Shown: positions 31,065 to 40,539, counted from the first letter of the stretch. The stretch: DNA of 64,000 nt from UBA2144 sp964506185 (GCA_964506185.1 CAZDKL010000001.1:41307-105306), one strand, 5' to 3'. Translations and numbers: made by a program. The notes: generated by a model from the sequence alone, not told the origin.

Positions 31065-32126
31065 TCAGGTCTTCACTTTCTCGACCTCATACATCGGACT
31101 CAAGATATCTTTGCTGGCTTGTAGCCACTCAAGAAGCCTGACAATTCCTTCGCGAACCCCTGTGTTTGCATTCCATCCTGTCGTCTTCATGAATTTGGAG
31201 TTATCGCTGATGAATATAGGCTGATCACCCGGGCGAACCTCGCTGAACGTGTAATGCAAAGGCATTTGCATTTCGTTGTTCAAAAGATCCATGAACTCAA
31301 GCAGTGACATAGTATTTCCCTTCCCTCCTCCGATGTTATAAGCCTGACCGGACACTTTATCCATGTTCTTTATGCATGCGTCGTAACAATTGATCAGATC
31401 ATCAACGTACAAAACATCTCTGACCTGTTTGCCATTGCCGTAGATCTGAACAGGCTTGTTGTAGAGCGCTGCAATCATGAACCATGCAACCCATCCCTGA
31501 TCTTCGACTCCCATTTGATGCGGACCGTAAATGCAGGACTGACGCAAAACGACTGTCTTTAGATCATATAGACGTGAGTAATCTCTAACGTATTGATCAG
31601 CTGAACCTTTGGAGCATCCGTAAGGTGAATGGAAATCGAGTAGCTGAGCTTCAGAAACTCCCGTCATGCCTCCTGCGAATGAGTAGCGGATGTCTCCTTC
31701 CACAACTTCAACATCATCCAGTCCTCCATACACTTTGTTTGTGGAAGCGTAGATTATCGCGGGCCTCTTTGAGCTTTGCCTGACAGCTTCCAAAACATTG
31801 AAAGTTCCAAGCGCATTTATCTCGAAGTCTTCACGCGGGTCGATAACTGATGTTGTAACTGCAACCTGAGCCGCTAAGTGCAAAACAATGTCGCACTCCT
31901 CGCAGAGCTGATTCAGCTGTTCCTGATCTGTTCGAATGTCGCCAACTATAATCTTAAGTCTCTCTTTATAATTTTCTTCCAAAAACTTTCTATTTATATC
32001 CGTTCCCTTGCGGGAGAAGTTATCAAAAATTACAACCTCCCATCCGTTATCCAAAAAATGCTTAGCGGAATTAATTCCAATAAATCCTGCTCCGCCTGTG
32101 ATCAACATTTTCTTTGATGACATCAT
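31065..32126 (-). CDS. CDP-paratose 2-epimerase-like epimerase
   Basis: This is an extended SDR of 353 residues with LITGGAGFIGINSAKHFLDNG and the catalytic pair in SPYGCSKGSADQYVRDYSR. STNKVYGGLDDVEVVE, RQSCIYGPHQMGVEDQGWVA and YGNGKQVRDVLYVDDLI are close to the RfbE group (CDP-paratose 2-epimerase). No CDP-sugar genes (rfbF/rfbG) are seen, so the true substrate may be another nucleotide sugar. Three Met codons at 32126, 32123 and 32108 are possible starts. Confidence 0.85.
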   Translation of the reverse strand: MMSSKKMLITGGAGFIGINSAKHFLDNGWEVVIFDNFSRKGTDINRKFLEENYKERLKIIVGDIRTDQEQLNQLCEECDIVLHLAAQVAVTTSVIDPREDFEINALGTFNVLEAVRQSSKRPAIIYASTNKVYGGLDDVEVVEGDIRYSFAGGMTGVSEAQLLDFHSPYGCSKGSADQYVRDYSRLYDLKTVVLRQSCIYGPHQMGVEDQGWVAWFMIAALYNKPVQIYGNGKQVRDVLYVDDLINCYDACIKNMDKVSGQAYNIGGGKGNTMSLLEFMDLLNNEMQMPLHYTFSEVRPGDQPIFISDNSKFMKTTGWNANTGVREGIVRLLEWLQASKDILSPMYEVEKVKT

Positions 32127-32147
32127 AGTAAATTGGATTATTACATG

Positions 32148-32190
32148 CCTCTCCTGCCCTGAGCGAGGAGCGGAGCGACGAGTCGAAGGG
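32148..32190. repeat. CCCTGAGCGAGG...GTCGAAGGG palindromic module
   Basis: ccctgagcgagga and gagtcgaaggg form an imperfect inverted pair around gcggagcgac. It lies between two genes on the same strand. Confidence 0.6.
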
Positions 32191-32201
32191 TGATTAACAT
32201 T

Positions 32202-33329
32202 TTACTCATGGACCTGAGAATAAAGATTCTCGAACTTTTCAGCAATAGAAGACCATCTGTTTTTCTCCGCATACTTGCGGCCTGCCTGACCTAATTGTCG
32301 GCGTAAATCCTGATCTTCGCAGAGCCTGATTATTCTATCCGCGACTCCGCTGATATCGCCATCCTCCGCAATTAAACCGGTCTGAGCGTCTATAACTGCA
32401 TCTCTGATACCTCCGGCATCCGTCGCAACAATCGGCTTTCCACACGCGCTTGCTTCCAGATAGACGATCCCAAATCCTTCGAATTTCAGGTCAACGACCT
32501 TTGGAGTGTGTACGTAAATATCGCATGCGTGATAGTAGCTGACTAAGTTATCTGCCATTTGCCTGCCTGCAAATTCAACGTGATTTTGTAGTCCAAGCTG
32601 GTTGATCAGTTCCTCTAACTGAGGACGCGCATTTCCTTCTCCTACCATCACATAAACTATGTCTTCTCTTTTTTTAATGACCTGACTTAAAGCCTTTAAA
32701 ACAATGTCATGCCCTTTCCTCCCCCAAAGTCCGCCAACTGTAAGCAGAACCACCTTGCCCTCATATTTTGAACTGACAGATGAGGTGCCTACTCCTTTCT
32801 GGAAACGTTCGAAGTTTACTCCGTTGTGAATAACTTCAATCGGATACGTTTTGCCGGAATACTTTTCGATCATTTGTTTTGTATAAACACTTGGTACCGT
32901 GACTTTCTTAGCCTGACTGTAACACTTCTTTAGAACTATCTTTTCCGGGAAGTACGTGAGCGGCCTAACCCCATGCGTTCCCTGCGCACCCATTACAAAA
33001 GGCTTCTTGTATTTTTTTGCTGACCGCGCAGCAATCATGCAATAAGGAAACGCGAAGAGAGAATGTATCAAATCAAAATCTGACACATTGATTGTTTTCC
33101 AGAATTTAAGAGCTTTTGGCTGATAAAGCCTGAAGATGTATTCGGGCAATTCGTATCTGACCTCGAATGGGAGATTAAAAAGCTCGGCAAACTCCCTCTG
33201 CGATTCGGGCAAAAATAATGTAATTTCCGCTCCCCTCTGGCTCAAATGCCTCGTTAGCTCATAAGTTATATTGCCATAACCGTCTTTTGGACTGACTGTG
33301 GAGGAGAAAATAGCTGTTTTCACATACAT
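32202..33329 (-). CDS. GT4 family glycosyltransferase
   Basis: The 375-residue protein has a GT-B fold. The N-terminal half holds SPKDGYGNITYELTRHL, and the C-terminal half holds the donor-site motif EGFGIVYLEASACGKPIVAT with its E-x7-E acidic pair. It would add a sugar to a surface glycan inside the cell. I start at 33329 (MYVKTAIFSS) because the upstream start at 33347 lies in a perfect palindrome. It diverges from the gene at 33372. Confidence 0.9.
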   Translation of the reverse strand: MYVKTAIFSSTVSPKDGYGNITYELTRHLSQRGAEITLFLPESQREFAELFNLPFEVRYELPEYIFRLYQPKALKFWKTINVSDFDLIHSLFAFPYCMIAARSAKKYKKPFVMGAQGTHGVRPLTYFPEKIVLKKCYSQAKKVTVPSVYTKQMIEKYSGKTYPIEVIHNGVNFERFQKGVGTSSVSSKYEGKVVLLTVGGLWGRKGHDIVLKALSQVIKKREDIVYVMVGEGNARPQLEELINQLGLQNHVEFAGRQMADNLVSYYHACDIYVHTPKVVDLKFEGFGIVYLEASACGKPIVATDAGGIRDAVIDAQTGLIAEDGDISGVADRIIRLCEDQDLRRQLGQAGRKYAEKNRWSSIAEKFENLYSQVHE

Positions 33330-33332
33330 ACC

Positions 33333-33360
33333 GTAGCGGAGATTCATGAATCTCCGCTAC
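33333..33360. repeat. Perfect 28-bp palindrome between divergent genes
   Basis: GTAGCGGAGATTCA and its exact inverse TGAATCTCCGCTAC meet without a loop, three bases upstream of one start codon and 11 bases before the other. It could be an operator for both genes or one more repeat module. Confidence 0.75.
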
Positions 33361-33371
33361 ACTAAAAATCC

Positions 33372-34229
33372 ATGAAAACAGCAATTTTCGTCGGTCGATT
33401 TCAGCCTTTCCATGACGGACATAGAAAGTGCATAGAAAAAACATTAGAGGATTGCAACAGATGTATTGTCCTTGTTCGAGATACCAATAAGACAGAAAAA
33501 AATCCTTTCGACTATGAAAAGCGCAAAGCTTTGATCAGATCTGCTTTCCCCAATGAAGACGAAGTAACTATTCAAAGAATTGAAGATCCCAATTGCGATT
33601 TATCTGTATATATTGGAAGAGACGTTGGCTACGAACTTATTCAACTTGATGAAACAACCGAGGCAATCTCCGCAACAAATATTCGCAAGAAGCTTTATGA
33701 GGAATCTAACCCTAATCCTAACCCTCACCCTAACCCTATTATTTGGCTAACCGGTAACTCCGGCGCTGGCAAAACAACACTTGCCTACGGCATACGAGAT
33801 CACTTCAAAGAAAGCGCCCCTGTTCTTGTTCTGGATGGAGATGAAATGCGTTCAACTATCTCTATCGATGAAGGCTTTTCTGATGAAGATAGAATCAAGC
33901 ACAATGCGCGCGTTGCAAGACTTGCAAAGCTGATGTCGGAACACGGCTTCCTTGTAATCGTCGCAGTAATTGCACCATTTGATGATGCCCGCCATATGGT
34001 CAGCAAGATATGTAATCCAAAATGGATATATTTGAAGCGCTCCGGACTGGAATCCGAGGACAGGCCATATGAGCCGCCGACTGATCCTGACCTGACTGTG
34101 GATAATGATGTGCTGAGTATTGATGAAGCCAGAAGCACCTTAATTTCTTATCTAAGAGGGCTGGAAATTGGCGTACGCAAGCCAAAAAGTATGCCTGTTA
34201 AGCACAAAGACAGCCTCATTAAGAGATAA
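33372..34229 (+). CDS. Fusion of HxGH nucleotidyltransferase and APS-kinase-like domain
   Basis: Residues 1-~108 are an NMNAT/cytidylyltransferase-like domain (FVGRFQPFHDGH with HDGH at 14-17, and ISATNIR at 99-105). Residues ~123-280 resemble adenylylsulfate kinase: Walker A GNSGAGKTT (128-136), VLDGDEMRSTI, GFSDEDRIKHNARVARLAKL, YEPPTDPDL. The APS-binding stretch RDPKGLYKKA...FTGID between the last strands is missing, so the substrate is probably not APS. The linker (NPNPNPHPNP, 113-122) is encoded by a telomere-like ctaaccct tract. A joint role, such as activating and phosphorylating a glycan substituent, is inferred from the glycan setting. Confidence 0.8.
   Translation: MKTAIFVGRFQPFHDGHRKCIEKTLEDCNRCIVLVRDTNKTEKNPFDYEKRKALIRSAFPNEDEVTIQRIEDPNCDLSVYIGRDVGYELIQLDETTEAISATNIRKKLYEESNPNPNPHPNPIIWLTGNSGAGKTTLAYGIRDHFKESAPVLVLDGDEMRSTISIDEGFSDEDRIKHNARVARLAKLMSEHGFLVIVAVIAPFDDARHMVSKICNPKWIYLKRSGLESEDRPYEPPTDPDLTVDNDVLSIDEARSTLISYLRGLEIGVRKPKSMPVKHKDSLIKR
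33706..33743. repeat. CTAACCCTAATCC telomere-like iterated words in coding DNA
   Basis: Copies of (c)taaccctaatcc/ctaaccctcacc are read as the Asn-Pro linker of the fusion protein. The six-base period equals two codons. Confidence 0.7.
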
Positions 34230-34287
34230 TAATAAGATCGCAAAGAATTTGACGATATACCCCATTTTGTTGTAAAAACTACTTATT

Positions 34288-35415
34288 ATGAGTGATTTGG
34301 ACGAAACGAGAGTACCGGCTGATACTGCATATCCCGCTCCCCCGGAACCGGCATCCATGGAAAGAATAAATGTGGCCGGAAGATTGGGAGCAATTACCGA
34401 GCTACTTAGAGATCGTGTTGCGGATGTTGTCGATGATCCGCCGGTGGTACCACCATATTCCGATGCCGAACGAACTGAAACTATCAACCAAGTTGCTCGC
34501 AGAAGGTTTACTGAATTCAGAGATCAATGGACTGCGCTTGCCGATGCGGATCGAATGTCCGAGGCTGACGACTTGCTTGATCAGTTATTTTGCTATTTCC
34601 GCGAGCGCGAACCTAATGGAGACAATGATGATAACTTCCTTATGAAACACGGATTTAATATGTTCATAAGAAATGAAGACCCGCGATTCCTTCAGGCAAT
34701 TGTTGCACGCTTTACAGAACGTCCTGATGCCGATCAACCTCATAATCAAGACTTGGTAAGTAAAGCGCATGAGTTTGGAGCAAGGCATTGCAGGGTTCGC
34801 GGAACTACTTTGATGGGAGATGAACAAACAGCTGAAGCCGGAAGAAGGCTGATAGAACAAGCTCGCGAAACACTTAGAGCATTAATCACAACGTACGAAG
34901 AACGCGGAGAATTTGGCTCGGCCTGTCGTGCAGCCTACGAAACAGCCTACACATTTGTGCCGCAAGAACGATGGGGAGAGGCACATTTGTACTTTAGGAT
35001 TTCAGGTCAGATGGCAGAAAAAGATCCGGAAGAAGTCCTTGGACAATTAATCGCAATAAACGAACAGAACTATGCTATGAAGATGGGGGGTACTATGCCG
35101 GCGGCAGATGTCATCGAAAGCTATCGGCAATTCACGCGCAAAGTAAGAGAATTGGCTGCACGCGGAAACCCGACCGCAAAGCGCTGGGTAAGCAATGCGC
35201 TTCATGAACAGGGAACGACAGCCTTGGAAATTGCGCAGGCAGAACGCGAAGCCAATGAGAGTGCAGATGTTGAAGTTTGGGTGCAGGAAGTATTGCTATG
35301 CACACAAATGATTATTGATGACGAAGATGGTTACTTGGCAGAACTTGACGAGCAAAGAATAATTGTAGATAAAGCAACAGAACTCCGAGAGAAAGCACTG
35401 GCACTTCAGGCTTAA
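34288..35415 (+). CDS. Acidic alpha-helical protein of unknown function
   Basis: The 375-residue product is soluble and acidic with a Pro-rich N-terminus (PADTAYPAPPEPAS). Helical blocks follow (REREPNGDNDD, RRLIEQARETLRALITTYEE, EAHLYFRISGQMAEKDPEE) that resemble a TPR-like solenoid. No catalytic motif is recognised. It lies between the kinase fusion and the SpsF-like gene on the same strand. Confidence 0.65.
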   Translation: MSDLDETRVPADTAYPAPPEPASMERINVAGRLGAITELLRDRVADVVDDPPVVPPYSDAERTETINQVARRRFTEFRDQWTALADADRMSEADDLLDQLFCYFREREPNGDNDDNFLMKHGFNMFIRNEDPRFLQAIVARFTERPDADQPHNQDLVSKAHEFGARHCRVRGTTLMGDEQTAEAGRRLIEQARETLRALITTYEERGEFGSACRAAYETAYTFVPQERWGEAHLYFRISGQMAEKDPEEVLGQLIAINEQNYAMKMGGTMPAADVIESYRQFTRKVRELAARGNPTAKRWVSNALHEQGTTALEIAQAEREANESADVEVWVQEVLLCTQMIIDDEDGYLAELDEQRIIVDKATELREKALALQA

Positions 35416-35443
35416 TATCCTTGGATCTGATTTAATTCACCAC

Positions 35444-35449
35444 TAATAT
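35444..35449 (+). promoter_or_regulatory. -10 box TAATAT, 7 nt before ATG
   Basis: TAATAT, GACCCCC, then the ATG at 35457. The box overlaps the alternative ATG at 35448. Confidence 0.5.
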
Positions 35450-35456
35450 GACCCCC

Positions 35457-36206
35457 ATGCCTCGCATTACAGCAATCATCTGCGTACGCATGGGATCCGA
35501 GAGGTTTCCGGGGAAGACTATGAAGCCAATAAATGGAAGGCCTCTTCTTGGAATCCTTATTGACCGCGTTAAGCAGTCCAAACACATTAACAGCATCGTT
35601 GTCGCAACATCTGTTAATAAGAACAACGACATTATAGAAAGCTTTTGTGCTAACGAAGGGATTCATTGTTTTCGCGGATCGGAGGATGATGTGGCTGGGC
35701 GAATGCTCGGCGCACTGGAGAGCGAAGGGGCTGACATTGGAGTAGAGATTTACGGAGACGGTCCTCTCAATGATCCTAGAGTGATTGATAGATGCATTGA
35801 GTATTACCTTGAAGATGGATCTTATGATTTAGTTGGGAACGATATGAAAGCAGGTTATCCGTCCGGAATGTATAGCGAGACTTTCTCGATGGAGGCATTC
35901 AAAGACTCAGTTGAAAAGAATACTGATCCTGCAATCAGGGAACACGGGACTCTTTACCTGCGCCAGCACTCAGAACTTTATAAGACAATCAATCTTGAAC
36001 CACCCGAGAATCTAAATCGCCCTGACATTCATCTGGATGTCGATACGGAGTTCGACTTCCACATTATTGAGTCTGTTGTAAAAAACTTTGCACCAAGAAA
36101 TGACTATTCACTAGAAGAAATATTAGATTATCTGGATGCAAATCCGCTTCTGGCCAAAAGCAATCAGTTTGTGGAAAGAAGATGGAAGCAGTATCAAAAA
36201 GCCTAA
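35457..36206 (+). CDS. spsF: SpsF-like cytidylyltransferase (nonulosonic acid activation)
   Basis: It belongs to the SpsF group of acylneuraminate cytidylyltransferases that make CMP-sugars. CVRMGSERFPGKTMKPINGRPLLG is the CTP loop of this group, with a VRMGS... start in place of the usual AR(G/M)GS, and DGPLNDPRVID holds the metal-binding Asp. The length of 249 residues fits. It is the best candidate for a PseF-type CMP-pseudaminic acid synthetase because the pse genes at 43.7-49.4 kb lack one. The stop overlaps the next start by one base (TAATG). Confidence 0.82.
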   Translation: MPRITAIICVRMGSERFPGKTMKPINGRPLLGILIDRVKQSKHINSIVVATSVNKNNDIIESFCANEGIHCFRGSEDDVAGRMLGALESEGADIGVEIYGDGPLNDPRVIDRCIEYYLEDGSYDLVGNDMKAGYPSGMYSETFSMEAFKDSVEKNTDPAIREHGTLYLRQHSELYKTINLEPPENLNRPDIHLDVDTEFDFHIIESVVKNFAPRNDYSLEEILDYLDANPLLAKSNQFVERRWKQYQKA

Positions 36207-37153
36207 TGGAGAATTCTAAGTTTAAATGCGGCATTATCGGAACCGGATCGTTTGCGGAGGTTCATTCGCAGGCAGCTGAGGAAAATTCAGCGACAACTCT
36301 TGCCGGAGTGTGCGATATTGATCCGCAAAGAAGCGGAGACTTTGCCCTGAAATGGAACTCGCAATCTTATGGAAGCGTTACTGATCTTTTGAGCGATACT
36401 GAACCTGACATTGTTGCTATTTGTTCTCCTGACGAGACACATGCAGGCATTGCAAAAGAGGTAATTGAACATACTAACGCTCCGCGTGTCCTGATAATCG
36501 AGAAACCTCTTTGCACTTCGACTGAGCAACTAAACATGCTCGCTTCCCTCCCCCAAGATAAAACAAGAATTGTTGTGGATCACAGCAGAAGATTTAATTC
36601 AGCTCATCAAAAGTTAAAGAAAATGATCGAGAACAATGAGTTGGGAACCGAATTGATATCAGTTGACTGGAAATACTATGCCGGCTGGTTCCACACGGGT
36701 ATCCATGCGATTGATACTCTTAGGATGCTCTTGGGTGATCTTTCATATGTATATTCCAAGAAGACTCAGATCGATAGATTTCCGGCGGACCCCCTATTTG
36801 ACGTTGAGCTTCAGTCGGAAAAGTTCCCCGGAGTCAGAATCAATCTGGGAGGAGTGCCCGAAAAGCCATACATGATCTTTGAGTGTGTTTTGCTCTTTAA
36901 TAAGGGCAGAATCCGCATTCATTGGGATGATATTTTTATCGATAAAGAGATACTGGATCGCGCAAAAAGACCGGCTCTTTGGTTTGATCATAACTTCAAA
37001 GCAGATAGCATACATACGGCCCTCGATACCATGTATGGAGCGTGCGCTGAGTACTTGAATGGCGGAGATCCGGAGATCTTGAATCAAGTTAACTTCGAAG
37101 AAGCACGCAAGACTACCGAAATTCTTCTGGCCGCAATTGAAAACAATGAATGA
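36206..37153 (+). CDS. Gfo/Idh/MocA family oxidoreductase
   Basis: An NAD(P)-dependent dehydrogenase of 315 residues. GIIGTGSFAEVHSQAAEE is the Rossmann motif, IIEKPLCTS is the EKP motif with the catalytic Lys, and GIHAIDTLRMLLGD carries the active-site His. It probably oxidises or reduces a nucleotide-linked sugar next to the aminotransferase that follows, a pairing seen in many amino-sugar pathways (WlbA/WlbE-like). The start overlaps the previous stop. Confidence 0.88.
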   Translation: MENSKFKCGIIGTGSFAEVHSQAAEENSATTLAGVCDIDPQRSGDFALKWNSQSYGSVTDLLSDTEPDIVAICSPDETHAGIAKEVIEHTNAPRVLIIEKPLCTSTEQLNMLASLPQDKTRIVVDHSRRFNSAHQKLKKMIENNELGTELISVDWKYYAGWFHTGIHAIDTLRMLLGDLSYVYSKKTQIDRFPADPLFDVELQSEKFPGVRINLGGVPEKPYMIFECVLLFNKGRIRIHWDDIFIDKEILDRAKRPALWFDHNFKADSIHTALDTMYGACAEYLNGGDPEILNQVNFEEARKTTEILLAAIENNE

Positions 37154-38426
37154 TCAATCAACTTCCATCGGCGCCGATACTCCAGTGCGCACAAAGCCCT
37201 GGAAAGAAAGCAATGCAATTGGCGAAGAAGAGCGTCTGGCCGCTGAACGAGTCATGCAGAGCAAGAATCTTTCAATGTTCCAAGGATCTTATAAACCTAA
37301 TCCTCCTCTGAGCTTTTTAGGTGGGCAGGAAGTTCAAACTCTGGAATCTCTTGCGAAAGATTACATTGGTTCTGCGCATGTAGTCTCCGTTAACAGCGCA
37401 ACTTCAGGTTTGTATGCCACAATTGGTGCATTAGGTCTTGGCTTTGGAGACGAAGTGATCGTTTCTCCTTACACAATGAGCGCATGCGCAACAGCTCCGC
37501 TCGTTTACGGAGCAATTCCTGTGTTTGCTGACGTTGAGAGAACAACCGGATGCTTGGACCCCGAATCAATCAAAGCAAATCTGACCTCAAGAACCAAAGC
37601 GATCTTAGTTGTACATCAATTTGGAATACCTGCGGACATGGATGCGATCATGAGCATAGCGAGAGAGCATGATTTGAAAGTTATTGAAGATTGCGCGCAA
37701 GCATGGGGAGCTAAGTTTAAAGGAAAGCATGTCGGAACTTTCGGAGACATCGGAGTATTCAGTTTCAACGTTCACAAAACAATCCAATGCGGAGAAGGCG
37801 GGCTGTGCGTTACAAACGATTCTGACGTTGCTTTGAGGTTGCAGATGATCCGCAACCACGGCGAAGCAATTGTTGGTGATACGGAGCATCGTGATCTGAT
37901 AAATTTGGTCGGATTTAATTACAGAATGACCGAAATTAATGCAGCTATTGCTTCTGAGCAATTAAAGAAACTAGATCGTTTGAATGCTGTCAGGATTGAG
38001 TTAGTAAACACCGTTTCTGAAGGCATTGCACATCATGAATATTTGAGCGTACCGAGCCCAGAAGCTGACCGTAGCGCGACTTACTACATTTATCCTCTCA
38101 GATACCACGCAGAGAAAGCAGGAAACATGCCGAGAGCTGAGTTTGTAAAGAAACTAAAGGCACAAGGAATCATTTTCTACGAGGGATACGTAAAACCCAT
38201 TTACATGCTCCCGCTATTCCAAAGCAGAACCGCTTACAAAAACGGATACCCATGGACAGCGCCGGAGAATGCTGAGTCTGATCCAAATTATGCAAAAGGC
38301 GCATGCCCTGTTGCAGAAGATTTATTTGAAAATGAATTCTTGATGAACCTTCATTTGTGCCCGTCTCAAACAGTTGAGGATGCAGAAGATATAGTCAAAG
38401 CAATCAACAAAGTACTTGGTATCTAA
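37146..38426 (+). CDS. DegT/DnrJ/EryC1/StrS aminotransferase
   Basis: A PLP-dependent sugar aminotransferase of 426 residues. The PLP Lys211 is in FNVHKTIQCGEGGL, and the DCAQAWGAKFKG motif holds the PLP-stacking region. It would aminate the keto sugar made by the Gfo/Idh enzyme. The ATG at 37146 overlaps the previous gene by eight bases; a TTG at 37137 is possible. The N-terminal RTKPWKESNAIGEEE is usual for this family. Confidence 0.9.
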   Translation: MNDQSTSIGADTPVRTKPWKESNAIGEEERLAAERVMQSKNLSMFQGSYKPNPPLSFLGGQEVQTLESLAKDYIGSAHVVSVNSATSGLYATIGALGLGFGDEVIVSPYTMSACATAPLVYGAIPVFADVERTTGCLDPESIKANLTSRTKAILVVHQFGIPADMDAIMSIAREHDLKVIEDCAQAWGAKFKGKHVGTFGDIGVFSFNVHKTIQCGEGGLCVTNDSDVALRLQMIRNHGEAIVGDTEHRDLINLVGFNYRMTEINAAIASEQLKKLDRLNAVRIELVNTVSEGIAHHEYLSVPSPEADRSATYYIYPLRYHAEKAGNMPRAEFVKKLKAQGIIFYEGYVKPIYMLPLFQSRTAYKNGYPWTAPENAESDPNYAKGACPVAEDLFENEFLMNLHLCPSQTVEDAEDIVKAINKVLGI

Positions 38427-38435
38427 AAAAATAAT

Positions 38436-39038
38436 ATGAGAACAGTCGACACTCTTCTTTTGATCAAAGGCTATGGCGAACCTCATGAAGACAGGTGGCA
38501 ACATCACGAAAGTGAAATTGCCAGATCTCGCGGAGTGCGCGTTATATATCCTCAGGAAATCCCCGGACTTCAGGGAACAGCAATTCCGAGCAGAGAAGAA
38601 GTCAGACAGTTCATGATAGATCTTCTTGAACAGGAAGGAGTTGAACCGGAAAAACTGCTTGCTCTCCCTCATAGCTTGGGAGGGAATGTTTGGATGGAAG
38701 TATTAAGACATAGAGAGGAATTTAGAAATGCATTAACCCGATTTATTGCTACTCCATGGGGAAGGCTTGCTGATTATCCGGAGCTGGATGATTTCCTTCC
38801 GGAAACAGAAGTGCCAATGACCGTGGAACAAATAGGCAACATACTCGTTGCCGGCTCCGGTGATGATCCAATCATTAAGGAGCATCCAATGACTTTCGCA
38901 GATAATATCGGAGCCAAATACGCTTTAAACATGGGCGCCGGGCACTACATGCCTCGCAAGCTATACGAAAATAGGGATTTCGGAGATTATGGCAGACAAT
39001 GGATTTCAGCTAGAACTCAACTTAAGATGCCTTATTAG
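38436..39038 (+). CDS. RBBP9/YdeN-like serine hydrolase
   Basis: A 200-residue alpha/beta hydrolase. The triad is visible as Ser80 in LPHSLGGN, Asp144 in GSGDDPI and His170 in GAGHYMP, in the order and spacing of the RBBP9/YdeN family. It might deacetylate or deacylate a sugar, but nothing in the sequence shows this. It starts nine bases after the aminotransferase and overlaps the convergent gene by 17 bases. Confidence 0.8.
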   Translation: MRTVDTLLLIKGYGEPHEDRWQHHESEIARSRGVRVIYPQEIPGLQGTAIPSREEVRQFMIDLLEQEGVEPEKLLALPHSLGGNVWMEVLRHREEFRNALTRFIATPWGRLADYPELDDFLPETEVPMTVEQIGNILVAGSGDDPIIKEHPMTFADNIGAKYALNMGAGHYMPRKLYENRDFGDYGRQWISARTQLKMPY

Positions 39039-40461
39039 AGCACTCTCTGACTTTTTCTCCCATCTTCTCTCCGACAATAATCGCACGCTCTAACCAAGTC
39101 TCTTTAAAGTGCGGTGTTTCCGGTGCGCCGGCGTATGGGAAAGTTGTTTCTTCTAATGCTTTCATAAAGATGCGCAGATCTCTGATGGTATGAGTCGGCT
39201 TACCTGAAAGAATAACCTCTACTGCGCGTTTGCAATCCTCATTCGTGTGTACCCGCTGAACGCCGAGAGCATACTGGAAGAATTGATGCCCAAACATTAC
39301 CGCGGGCTTTCCTTTAAAGAGTCCTTCTAAGCAAGCAGTGCCCGTTACGGTTGCAACAGCCAATGCACTCCTCGTTAGTTCATGTGTGCTGAAATATCTG
39401 GGAACCAATACCACTTGCTTGGTATTCTTAAGTGCTTCGTAAAATTCAGGACTTCTGCAAAGCTCTTCTTGTGCAGGATGTTCTTTGACGTACAGGAATA
39501 CATCAGGAGGAAGATGAGACGCCATTTGCTGAACCATCAAATCCTGATCCGTATAAACCCCTCCGAGCGGACAAGTTGTTGCTTCCGGCTGCATGTGCAG
39601 AGGCATGTATATGAACTTTTTACTCAAATCAGGTTCGACTGCAATTCTGTCATACATAAGCGATGTTTCGTGCTGTCTGAGTTTACGCTTCCAAAAAGTC
39701 GGCGATATAACTGAGCTAAAGAAGTACTTTGGTTTCTTGAACATGATGTTGATTGCAATCTTGCCCCATTTCTTAATGAAACTGTCCGTTTCCAAATGCG
39801 GATCGCGAGGACCCATGTACCAAGGATCTTTGTCTGCCATTTGGTTTTTGCAAAACTCTTCAAGATGAGGATGCAGATCTATTTCTTCTTTCCCTTCATA
39901 TCTTTTCCTGACTTCTTCCATGTGTTCCTTGATTTCCATACCGGTTGTTTCGAAATGCTCTTCCATAGAAGCGACGCCTAGTACCGGCATTCGTTCGAAA
40001 AACCAAACCGGAATGTTCTTGAGTCTGCACAGATCATCAATCACCTGATCATAACATTGATGGGCAACTGCATTCATGAGCAGAAGTCCTATTTGATGCT
40101 TTTCTATCATGTGATCCCAGTATCTTAAGTGATCGAAGTATTGCCGCTTGCGTTCTTCATAGGGCATATCTTTGTAATTCGCGTACCTTTCCACCATCGT
40201 CATAAACAGTGCTTCGCATGCACGCATCTTTTCTATCAGTTCTTCATCAAGCGGAGCAATTTCTGACCAGTCCATATCTGTGTAGTCGCCCGCTCTTTGC
40301 GGACCTGCGGGAATAAAGATGTGATTTTCGCAATCAAGCTCCGGCCACTGCTTTTTGTCGTTCATTACATTGATACATGTACCAAGCTTCACGCCCTTAA
40401 AGGCCGTCTCGATCATCGGCTTGCCTGCGGAGTCATCAAAACCTTTCAGTATGACATTCAT
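39022..40461 (-). CDS. KpsC/LpsZ-like capsule polysaccharide protein, paralog A
   Basis: The 479-residue protein belongs to the capsule synthesis (pfam05159-like) group. The C-terminal half has FIYMPLHMQPEATTCPLGG, LYVKEHPAQEE, TVTGTACLEGLFKGKPAVMFG and HQFFQYALGV. KpsC and KpsS of this family are beta-Kdo transferases, so a transferase for Kdo-like nonulosonic acids is plausible. The start at 40461 (MNVILKGFDD) follows the alignment with paralog B and avoids a long overlap with the divergent gene. The two paralogs share EEL-rich N-terminal halves (PLDEELIEKM vs PLDEELIDAM). Confidence 0.8.
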   Translation of the reverse strand: MNVILKGFDDSAGKPMIETAFKGVKLGTCINVMNDKKQWPELDCENHIFIPAGPQRAGDYTDMDWSEIAPLDEELIEKMRACEALFMTMVERYANYKDMPYEERKRQYFDHLRYWDHMIEKHQIGLLLMNAVAHQCYDQVIDDLCRLKNIPVWFFERMPVLGVASMEEHFETTGMEIKEHMEEVRKRYEGKEEIDLHPHLEEFCKNQMADKDPWYMGPRDPHLETDSFIKKWGKIAINIMFKKPKYFFSSVISPTFWKRKLRQHETSLMYDRIAVEPDLSKKFIYMPLHMQPEATTCPLGGVYTDQDLMVQQMASHLPPDVFLYVKEHPAQEELCRSPEFYEALKNTKQVVLVPRYFSTHELTRSALAVATVTGTACLEGLFKGKPAVMFGHQFFQYALGVQRVHTNEDCKRAVEVILSGKPTHTIRDLRIFMKALEETTFPYAGAPETPHFKETWLERAIIVGEKMGEKVRECSNKAS

Positions 40462-40539
40462 ACCGGAGGAGTATGTCAAAGAATTATCTCTGATGACACA
40501 AAAAGGGCAAGAAAAGGGAGCAATTTGCCTTATGCCTGC

